Of a stretch of 14,532 nucleotides of DNA, positions 8,572 to 14,532 are shown piece after piece. Location of the stretch: the NCBI GenBank assembly GCA_009780765.1, contig WQZK01000025.1, forward strand, positions 1 to 14,532, written 5' to 3'. Below the pieces are notes generated by a model. The model ran no database searches. It was not told the DNA's origin and saw only the letters and a program-made list of their open reading frames with translations. Source of the stretch: Defluviitaleaceae bacterium. GTDB taxonomy: Bacteria; Bacillota; Clostridia; Lachnospirales; UBA5962. Position 1 is the stretch's first letter. Every line of letters begins with the position of its first letter. The translations under genes and the position numbers were made by a program.

Positions 8572-8610
8572 AAGATTGGTAGTTTATTAGTAGCATATGC
8601 TACCAATCTT
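8572..8610. repeat. 11-bp perfect inverted repeat with nested palindrome
   Basis: AAGATTGGTAG at 8572-8582 is exactly repeated in inverse orientation at 8600-8610, with a 17-base loop. The 12-base palindrome TAGCATATGCTA (8591-8602) overlaps the right arm, so two mutually exclusive structures are possible. Neither side has a T-tract, so an ordinary intrinsic terminator is unlikely. It could be an operator, an element end or a hairpin. Confidence 0.7.
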
Positions 8611-9046
8611 CAACGCAGAAAATAAACAATATAACATAAGTAACTGCAGTAAGAGCAGAGGAAGCATCATGTTCTCTTGAAGAACTAATATTACTAGATA
8701 AACACTTCTCGGACAATGTAGCTGAGCTATTAAGAATTGTTTCAGTTGCTTCTAAAAAGCTCATGTCACACACCTTTATAAGATAATCCAAAGCACTTAG
8801 TTCGCCAATCTGCTCTCTATTCCATATCCAAAGTAAGCAAGTCAACCTCTTTTGCGAGTTTCTTCTGCTCCTCAATAATCCATGGCACCAAACTATTCTC
8901 AGCAAATCCGCGACCATGACTTCATTAGGAACACCTCTGGTTTAGGTTACAAAATGCTCGGCAACACTTTGATTAAAGCTACGCTCTCGCACCAGAGCTT
9001 CAACTTTCCCCTTGCACAACAGCACTCCGAAGATGAAATAGCGCAT
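8600..9046 (-). pseudogene. Decayed fragment of a CHC2/DUF3991-like mobile-element protein
   Basis: Reading leftward from the ATG at 9044-9046, one frame continues to 8600 interrupted by a single stop at 8942-8944. Inside it, the stretch SALDYLIKVCDMSFLEATET (encoded at about 8738-8797) closely resembles the G-x-x-A-x-D-F-L-x-x-V-x-x-M-S-F-x-E-A block of CHC2 zinc-finger primases and DUF3991 proteins common on integrative elements. Another frame over 8820-8890 reads EEQKKLAKEVDLL, which would suit the segment just N-terminal, suggesting a frameshift or internal deletion. The zinc ligands and any Toprim domain are missing. I judge it a remnant, not a working gene; the identification rests on one motif. 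Confidence 0.35.
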
Positions 9047-9066
9047 CTATGTTGTTTTCCTTTATG

Positions 9067-9276
9067 CTATCGACACAGGGTGCATTTGTATTCGACGAAG
9101 GTATACCCTTCAAACTCGTCATATACTTCTAAGTTTAAACTCATATTGAACTTCTTCTGTAATTTTGTATTACATCTAACTGAACCTGAATAAGTATGGC
9201 TGCACAATAGATTGTGTTGAAAAAGAAATATTAATGTAATTACAATGTATCTTTTGCAGATTAATACTATTGACAA
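9067..9276 (-). pseudogene. Possible further coding remnant, unrecognised
   Basis: A 69-codon minus-strand frame whose final third (MSLNLEVYDEFEGYTFVEYK, then CTLC and R) looks like real protein and ends in a C-x-x-C that could be half of a zinc ribbon. The N-terminal two thirds look random. It ends just before the CHC2-like remnant. I do not recognise a family. It may be the truncated N-terminus of another lost gene, or chance. Confidence 0.2.
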
Positions 9277-9513
9277 AACATATATAGTGTGATAAGTTTT
9301 AAATATAAATTAAAAGGTTTTATATTTTGAAATGCCAACTAAAAGATTGGGTTTAATATAAAGCTTTCGATTATCTTAATATAGTTGCATCATTTATGAG
9401 TAAAATAAATCATTGGACAGGTGTACCCTGCAACAAAAAGCCGCTGAATTTCTTCAATGGTATTCAGCTGATGTCAGATTGTTCTCCATCATATCTATCA
9501 TAAAAAACTAACG

Positions 9514-9529
9514 AGAGGAGATTATAATG
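9514..9529 (+). promoter_or_regulatory. Strong ribosome binding site ahead of the leader ATG
   Basis: AGAGGAG at 9514-9520 is the only good Shine-Dalgarno sequence upstream of the NACHT gene. It is spaced 6 bases from the ATG at 9527, which is not in the NACHT frame. The NACHT ATG at 9562 is 41 bases away and has no site of its own better than AAGAAA. Confidence 0.6.
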
Positions 9530-9580
9530 AAGCCTATGTTTTCATTATACAAGAAATTAATATGGATAAATCCGAATTAG
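9527..9580 (+). CDS. Putative 17-residue leader peptide overlapping the NACHT start
   Basis: ATG at 9527 opens a frame coding MKPMFSLYKKLIWINPN and stops at TAG 9578-9580, 16 bases beyond the NACHT ATG. With a strong ribosome binding site, it could be translated and bring ribosomes to re-initiate at 9562, tying NACHT expression to leader translation. Alternatives: a real or sequencing frameshift joining the two frames, which would give the NACHT protein about 12 extra N-terminal residues, or a chance ORF. No attenuator-like stem was identified within the leader. Confidence 0.35.
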   Translation: MKPMFSLYKKLIWINPN

Positions 9581-12138
9581 CTAAATATGGCGTATCGTTT
9601 CTTGCTGTTGCTACGGCGTTAGTTAGTGTTCCCGCTGCTATAGCTATGGGAATTACTGAAATAGGCGTACATATAATCATTGACAAAATAAAGCATAGCA
9701 AAAATTTCAACAACGATACAGATAAGCAGCTTGAAAAAGCCTTTAATAACGCAAAGAAATCTACCTTTAACAGTATTCATTCTGAAAGACAAAAAACTTT
9801 AATACATCTAATCAGTAGAAATTTTTTTAGCGAATCATCATCAGTATCACATACTATAGATAAAGCCTTAGCATATATGGCTGAATATCCAGAGCCTGAC
9901 GAAATTAAGTTTGTTGCAACCATTTTTGAAAAGAATTTATATATGGAATTTATAAACAATAACAAGCTAAATTGTTTTGTTGTTGAAAAACTATTGACTT
10001 TAGAGGCAATACTTGTATTGAACAGTAATGAGTTGATGGCATTAACAAAAAGATATAAAGATTTGAATTTAAGGTTAACGATTTTGGAAAACAATGCGTT
10101 CTACTCAGAAGTAAGAGCAGAAGCTTTTCGTGACTCTCACAATTCTGTAAATATAGCTAATGAAATGTATGAAAAAAGTTTTACAGAGTCGCTCTTTTTG
10201 CATAAAAGTGATGCGAAAGTGTCTCTAATAAATTTGTTTGTATATCCAAAGTATCAAGTAGTTAGCTACGATTCAATCGAAGATGGGCGTACAACTCTTG
10301 TGAATTATCTTTCGTATTTTATTAATAATGACAAAAATAAAGACTTTTTATTTATTGAAGGCGATGCTGGTTGTGGAAAGAGTAGCTTGGTTTCTTATCT
10401 TTGTTATTATTATAAAAACTGTAGTAAAATGTCTGAAAAGATATTCAATGGCAGAAACTTAATCACAGTCAGATTAAGAGATCTTGATACTAATAAAATT
10501 TCTAGCCAAAGAGAATTAGTAGGTGCCATATTAGATTATTTAAATATCAAATCTATAGATAGTTTAGAATTGCTATATCCAAATGCAGTACTTTTATTAG
10601 ATGGCTTTGATGAACTTTGTATGATTCAAGATATTAATTCTCATGCAGAGCGTTTTATTTATGATATTAGTGCTTTTAAGAAATTCAAAAAAATTATAAC
10701 TACAAGACCTAAATACCTTAAAGTTCAAAGTTTGGATATATCAAAAAGACACATTATGCTAAAGCATTTTAACTCCAAACAGAGGAATGAGTGGTTGCAT
10801 AGATTTGAAAATGACTGTAATCAGCAGATAAAAGAAGAAGTACGAGGCTATCTCGCACGCATTAGTGATGATGATGCATTTGGAATATGTGATACACCAC
10901 TATCACTATATATGATAGTAGCAGGTAAAATTGATAATGATGCTTTGTATAATGAGTGGGCTTTATATAATCAAATATTCTACAAAGAGTTAAGTGAAAC
11001 TGAGTATAATTCAATGTTTCCTAATGATAAAAGGAAATATTCGCATGGTATAGCACTTTATAGAGATATTATATATAGAATTAGTGAGGAAATTGCATAT
11101 AAAATGTATAGTACGGGCAATAGCCGTTTATATTTATCTGATGTCGAAATAAAGAAGATAATTGTAGATTTAGGGATACAAGATGTAAAGACGAAGGAAT
11201 TGGCTGAAAGATGCTATGCCTTATGTAGTTATTGGAAAGCGAATAGTGATAGAGGAGTAATTGAGTTTTATCACAATAATATTAGAGATTTTTTTCTGTG
11301 CGAAAAAATCTTTAGAGAATTAAATAACTTCTTCGAGAATATTAAAAATAATTTAGGCTTTGATGTAAACTGGATAATGGAGCTATTTTATAAGTTATTT
11401 CAATTTGGCGATTTAGAAACTACAGTATCTAAGTTTATTCTTTTAAGAGCATATCACGGAAAGGATACAAATCGTCTTAATGATTTTCCTATACACGAGT
11501 ATGAAAAGAAATATCTTCCGATTATTTTTGAAAATATGCTTGTGTTTGGCTTTTCAAATAGCAATTTTTGGATTGGTCCATTAGATGGAAAAGAACGGTA
11601 TGTATTAAATCCAACAAGAATTACAATTAACATTATTTCATGCTTAATTCAAATATATGGGCATATATATGAACCATATTTGCAGAAAGGTGAAACGATA
11701 AAGTGGTGGAACGATGTTGATAAAGTAAATGATTCAGGAATATTGAAAATGCTGTTTAAACACCTATTTATTAAAACACCTATAACACTTGATTATGAAG
11801 GTGTTCTGACATTATCAAGCAAAGCGGATTTTTCAAAGGTGGATCTTCATTCGGCAGATATCAGAAATGCTGGGTTTCATAATGCTATTTTGAAAAATGC
11901 CATTTTGGAGAACGCAATTTTGTGTGGCTCTGATTTTGAAAATGCCGATTTAAGTGGTGCGGATTTTTGCAATGCAGATATTCACCATGCTAGTCTATCT
12001 AGGGCAACCTTAATAAGTTGCAAAATGATAGGTGCTGATTTACGCGGAACGAAGCTTCCAGATAATTTTTTCTCTCCATACCAAGAGGAGCAAATTGAGC
12101 ATTTGAAGTCGTTGAATATTGATAGATTGCAGATATAG
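9562..12138 (+). CDS. NACHT-domain NTPase with C-terminal pentapeptide repeats, likely defence protein
   Basis: An 858-residue STAND-type NTPase. A hydrophobic Ala/Val/Gly-rich stretch lies near the N-terminus (about residues 9-41), then a helical region to about 230. The NACHT core has Walker A GDAGCGKSS (267-275), the NACHT-style Walker B LLLDGFDEL (344-352) and TTRPKYL (380-386). A helical part includes FYHNNIRDFF (569-578), typical of the region after a NACHT domain. About 16 pentapeptide repeats (A-D/N-L/F type) occupy residues 755-833. Bacterial NACHT proteins are known antiphage systems in which the C-terminus senses and the N-terminus acts; this one has no recognisable nuclease or TIR effector, so the hydrophobic N-terminus could be the active part (inference). 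It stands alone, is AT-richer than the flanking genes and borders mobile-element debris, all suggesting transfer. Its start is weak and may depend on the leader at 9527. Confidence 0.88.
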   Translation: MDKSELAKYGVSFLAVATALVSVPAAIAMGITEIGVHIIIDKIKHSKNFNNDTDKQLEKAFNNAKKSTFNSIHSERQKTLIHLISRNFFSESSSVSHTIDKALAYMAEYPEPDEIKFVATIFEKNLYMEFINNNKLNCFVVEKLLTLEAILVLNSNELMALTKRYKDLNLRLTILENNAFYSEVRAEAFRDSHNSVNIANEMYEKSFTESLFLHKSDAKVSLINLFVYPKYQVVSYDSIEDGRTTLVNYLSYFINNDKNKDFLFIEGDAGCGKSSLVSYLCYYYKNCSKMSEKIFNGRNLITVRLRDLDTNKISSQRELVGAILDYLNIKSIDSLELLYPNAVLLLDGFDELCMIQDINSHAERFIYDISAFKKFKKIITTRPKYLKVQSLDISKRHIMLKHFNSKQRNEWLHRFENDCNQQIKEEVRGYLARISDDDAFGICDTPLSLYMIVAGKIDNDALYNEWALYNQIFYKELSETEYNSMFPNDKRKYSHGIALYRDIIYRISEEIAYKMYSTGNSRLYLSDVEIKKIIVDLGIQDVKTKELAERCYALCSYWKANSDRGVIEFYHNNIRDFFLCEKIFRELNNFFENIKNNLGFDVNWIMELFYKLFQFGDLETTVSKFILLRAYHGKDTNRLNDFPIHEYEKKYLPIIFENMLVFGFSNSNFWIGPLDGKERYVLNPTRITINIISCLIQIYGHIYEPYLQKGETIKWWNDVDKVNDSGILKMLFKHLFIKTPITLDYEGVLTLSSKADFSKVDLHSADIRNAGFHNAILKNAILENAILCGSDFENADLSGADFCNADIHHASLSRATLISCKMIGADLRGTKLPDNFFSPYQEEQIEHLKSLNIDRLQI

Positions 12139-12653
12139 TTCATATAGTAACGATAAGCTATAGTTATTACAATTTTAGATTATTTTTATTGTATTTAGAA
12201 CTATTAGTTATATAATATTCATCAAGCGAGCAAAAAATGATGAATTACGCCTTACCAATCAACGTGTTACCATGACAATGCATCTTTGAATAGAAATAGG
12301 TGGCTACAATATATTTTCTTTATATGATATGCTACTTTTTTATAAAAAAATAACAGAGTAATTCCTACTATTTCGATTGAAATGATAGAGATGCCTTTGT
12401 TATTTTTTAAGTATAGAATTAGTCCTTTGAAATATTTAACCCTGCAATATTTACAGTAAATTCATTAGTTGTCGCCTTGCTCTTAAAGCGATAACATGAG
12501 TGTGTCCTGTTTTATGGTAATATTAATATGTATTATCGTCAAATTTTTATAAATTTTTTATTTTCATGCTCTGTAACTTTACTAATGAATATTTTATGCT
12601 AAAAAGCTTTATCTTTCAGTAATTTATTCAAATATGTTAAAATGCTGTCCAGT
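12139..12653. other. AT-rich intergenic region with palindromes, no gene seen
   Basis: No supported reading frame on either strand. It holds an 8-bp inverted repeat ATTCATCA/TGATGAAT (12217-12224 and 12238-12245), a 64-bp palindrome (12345-12408) and an 8-bp stem GTTGTCGC/GCGATAAC with one wobble (12468-12475 and 12488-12495). The density of inverted repeats in half a kilobase may hint at a non-coding element, but no known RNA family was recognised. Confidence 0.6.
12345..12408 (+). terminator. 64-bp imperfect palindrome, candidate NACHT terminator
   Basis: The two halves pair in perfect register without bulges: 30 positions, of which four are mismatches and three G-T wobbles, around a GATT loop at 12375-12378. 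The outer arms are AAAAAATAACAGAG and CTTTGTTATTTTTT, so a six-T run ends the + strand stem. It lies 206 bp after the NACHT stop. It could be a terminator, but the stem is unusually long, and a miniature mobile element or structured RNA is also possible. Confidence 0.45.
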
Positions 12654-12690
12654 AAAAACAACCTGCTGACAAGAGAGTCGGCAGGCTGTT
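12654..12690 (-). terminator. Intrinsic terminator of the FN3-SLH gene, probably bidirectional
   Basis: The GC-rich arms 12657-12670 and 12677-12690 pair over 14 positions (one wobble, one mismatch) with a 6-base loop. On the minus strand the stem runs into a T-run (complement of A12654-12658) 41 bp after the SLH gene stop. On the plus strand it is followed by TTAATTAT, so it may also stop transcription arriving from the NACHT side. Confidence 0.85.
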
Positions 12691-12730
12691 TTAATTATAT
12701 CAAAGCAAACTACTAAATCATATAACAAAA

Positions 12731-14532
12731 CTATTCAACAATATATATAAATCTTGCAAAAATAGCGGCTACTTCCGCTCTTGTAGCGGTTGCTTGTGGG
12801 TCAAATGTGCCATCAGGTCTTCCCATGATAATTCCCATGGCTTGAATAGTGGTTACAGCTTCGGTAGCCCAAGACGATATACTTCCTTGGTCTACAAAAG
12901 TCCTGCGTGCTCCTGTTGGCAATTCTAACTGCACAAATTCAATGAACCTATATAGCATGACCGCCATTTCTTCACGCGTTATAGATTGGTTCGGTGCAAA
13001 ATTACCATCACCAATTCCTACTACTATACCGTTTTCAGAAGCCCACTTCACAGCACCAAAATACCAAGCGTTTCTTGAAACATCATTGAAGTTTTGAGGT
13101 CTTGCTGTAAAATCTAAAGTATTCACACCATTAAGGTTTGCTAGTACTTGAACAAACATAGCTCTTGTCATATTAGAACTTGGAGCAAATTGACTCGAAC
13201 TCACTCCGTGGAATATCCCCATAGAGGTAACGACCTCTACATAATCTGCATACCACGCTTGTGGATTAATATCATCAAACATAGGTGTTGATAACGGAGG
13301 AGTAGGATTAGGTCTCCAAGCTGGTGGTGGCGTTTGCGTTGGAGGTGTTTGTGCTGGAGGCGGGGTTTGCATTACCGATGCCCATCCGCCGCCTGCCCCT
13401 GACTCAGCTGGTGGTTGCGGTGCTACAGCAAAGGTTATTGCATTGCTTAAAGCCGAATCCAGAATATTAACTCCATTACCCAAAGCTCTCACGCTTATCT
13501 CATAACTGCCTTCTGATAAACCTAAGGTGTTTAAGTTAAATGTTGTAGCTATAGCAGTGATACCATGAGGATTGCCGTTAATATATACTCTGTAAGCTGT
13601 TGCCTGCGGCACAGCATTCCATGTTAGCAATGAATTAGCAATCGCAAGGCCAGTAGGAGCTGTGAGTGTAGTTGGGATGCCACTAATTGTAAATATAACA
13701 GTTTCACTAAGCAGTGAATCCAAAATATCACTTCCATTGCCTAAAGCTCTTACCCTTATTTGGTGATTTCCTGGCGACAAGCCTAAAGATGCTAAATCAA
13801 AGCTTGTTGAAGTAACTGTGCTATCATGTGGATTACCATTGACATATACTCTGTAAGCTGTTGCTTGCAACACAGCATTCCACGTTAGCACAGAGTTTGT
13901 AGTAATCGCAAGACCTATCGGAGCTGTTAGTCTAGCCAAGTTGCTTTCACTATTGAATATAACAGCCTCACTAAGCTCAGAATCCAAATGCAATATATCA
14001 TCACCTATAGCCCTTACACGAATTTCATAGCTAGCCGTACTAAGATTAAGAGTTGCCAAATCGAAAGTATTTTCAGAAACTAATCCACCAGTTGGTTCGC
14101 CATTCACATAAATTTGATAACTCCATGTAGTCGCTACTCCTACCCATGTAAGTATTGTTCCATTAATGGCTAAATCACTCGGAGCAGGGAGCTGTATAGG
14201 CTCTGTTGCCAAATTGTTTAATTCAACACTTAAAGTAATGTCGTGAAGTGTTACATTAAGCCTTGCAACGCCTGACCTAGTAGCTCTGTTCACTGTTGGT
14301 CTTATTTCGTTAAGGCGGATAAAGTTAAAGCCATCATCCGAGTTAGAAACGTCAACATATTCTAATTCATCCGACTGAACCTCATAATAATCACCATACT
14401 GCACTTGAGAAAAGTCGATCTCATATAACGACATATCTACGTCAGGGAACATTGGTATTACAGGCTCAGGCACATATATTTCCTCAACAAGTGCTTCGTA
14501 AGCTATATATGCTTCATACGGTAATGCAAACC
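12731..14532 (-). CDS. SLH-domain surface protein with three FN3-like repeats (5' end outside window)
   Basis: The frame remains open from the GTG at 14473 to the right edge (reading FALPYEAYIAYEALVEEIY before it), so the 5' end and signal peptide are missing and 14473 is not the start. In protein order there is an N-terminal region of unknown type, then three fibronectin-III-like repeats with the pattern L-x-A-P-x-x-L-A-I ... L-T-W ... A-Y-R-V-Y-V-N-G-N ... I-R-V-R-A-L-G. A Gly/Pro linker rich in T-P-P-P follows (about 13283-13415). Three SLH domains come last (about 13282-13120, 13090-12930 and 12898-12734) with motifs such as WYADYV, FNDVSRNAWYFGAVKWA and TRAEVAAIFARF. The expected location is the outer face of the cell wall, by SLH binding to secondary cell-wall polymer. 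The FN3 repeats are likely spacers or binding modules. The gene ends at a strong terminator and faces the NACHT gene. Confidence 0.93.
   Translation of the reverse strand, partial: FALPYEAYIAYEALVEEIYVPEPVIPMFPDVDMSLYEIDFSQVQYGDYYEVQSDELEYVDVSNSDDGFNFIRLNEIRPTVNRATRSGVARLNVTLHDITLSVELNNLATEPIQLPAPSDLAINGTILTWVGVATTWSYQIYVNGEPTGGLVSENTFDLATLNLSTASYEIRVRAIGDDILHLDSELSEAVIFNSESNLARLTAPIGLAITTNSVLTWNAVLQATAYRVYVNGNPHDSTVTSTSFDLASLGLSPGNHQIRVRALGNGSDILDSLLSETVIFTISGIPTTLTAPTGLAIANSLLTWNAVPQATAYRVYINGNPHGITAIATTFNLNTLGLSEGSYEISVRALGNGVNILDSALSNAITFAVAPQPPAESGAGGGWASVMQTPPPAQTPPTQTPPPAWRPNPTPPLSTPMFDDINPQAWYADYVEVVTSMGIFHGVSSSQFAPSSNMTRAMFVQVLANLNGVNTLDFTARPQNFNDVSRNAWYFGAVKWASENGIVVGIGDGNFAPNQSITREEMAVMLYRFIEFVQLELPTGARRTFVDQGSISSWATEAVTTIQAMGIIMGRPDGTFDPQATATRAEVAAIFARFIYIVE
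13430..14192 (-). repeat. Three FN3-encoding tandem repeats, 87-88 codon period
   Basis: The equivalent LTWNAV codons recur 261 bp and then 264 bp apart. The two copies nearer the C-terminus (13430-13664 and 13690-13930) are close at DNA level; the third (about 13960-14192) is more diverged, suggesting a recent duplication of the inner pair. Confidence 0.8.

Larger units (their letters stand above)
8432..9526. other. Gene-poor AT-rich region with decayed remnants
   Basis: About 1.1 kb without an intact gene that I can support. It contains an 11-bp inverted repeat (8572-8610), broken minus-strand coding remnants (about 8600-9276) and a 7-bp inverted repeat GCTGAAT/ATTCAGC (9443-9449 and 9462-9468) just before the NACHT gene. 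No strong terminator for the transporter operon is evident after 8431; only a short A5/T5 stem near 8445-8456 was seen. Confidence 0.6.

Noticed and set aside
8882..9193. 103-codon plus-strand frame
   Set aside because: The composition looks random, there is no ribosome binding site and no recognisable motif. The minus-strand remnants explain the region better.
9270..9304. TTGACA as a -35 box for the NACHT gene
   Set aside because: At 16-18 base spacing there is no acceptable -10 (TAAGTT is the best). In such AT-rich DNA a single box is weak evidence.
11818..12060. Pentapeptide repeats as a Qnr-like gyrase-protection gene
   Set aside because: The repeats are the in-frame C-terminus of the NACHT protein, only about 16 units long, and have no start signal of their own.
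12217..12245. CRISPR-like repeat or tRNA/attachment site in the AT-rich gap
   Set aside because: Only a single inverted repeat is present, with no spaced direct repeats and no cloverleaf.
14471..14473. GTG at 14473 as the start of the minus-strand SLH gene
   Set aside because: The frame continues without a stop to the right edge and neither a ribosome binding site nor a signal peptide follows this codon.

Overview
The window looks like chromosome of a low-GC, S-layer-bearing anaerobic Firmicute of the Clostridia type. Supporting this are three proteins with C-terminal triplets of S-layer homology (SLH) domains, Gram-positive ribosome binding sites, an ECF-type vitamin transporter and generally AT-rich DNA. 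No rRNA, tRNA or taxonomic marker is present, so the species cannot be named.

Left part (1-8431, all + strand): the 3' end of an SLH protein with three FIVAR-type repeats runs in from beyond the left edge. After a 64-bp gap with a hairpin comes a tightly packed five-gene set: a cysteine-rich DUF2284 protein; a secreted alpha/alpha-barrel (prenyltransferase/terpene-cyclase-like) protein with three SLH domains; a membrane-anchored DUF4430 protein; the ECF transmembrane protein EcfT; and one long polypeptide fusing two EcfA ATPase domains to an ECF S component. The last four overlap or abut, so they are almost certainly co-translated. The alpha/alpha-barrel plus DUF4430 pair contains the same two domains that make up animal intrinsic factor and transcobalamin. 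The most economical reading is therefore a surface capture and uptake system for a cobalamin-like ligand, with the two binding halves on separate proteins. The substrate is an inference.

Middle part (8432-12730): an AT-richer segment of different character. A 1.1-kb stretch without an intact gene holds an inverted repeat and decayed minus-strand reading frames, one resembling the CHC2/DUF3991-type proteins of integrative elements. It is followed by a solitary 858-residue NACHT NTPase ending in pentapeptide repeats, a likely STAND-type defence protein, preceded by a 17-codon leader frame that takes the only good ribosome binding site. Downstream lies 0.6 kb of very AT-rich DNA with a 64-bp bulge-free imperfect palindrome. 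I read this part as a small acquired defence island.

Right part (12731-14532, - strand): an SLH protein with three fibronectin-III-like repeats and a proline-rich linker. It converges on the island through a clear intrinsic terminator and its 5' end lies beyond the right edge.
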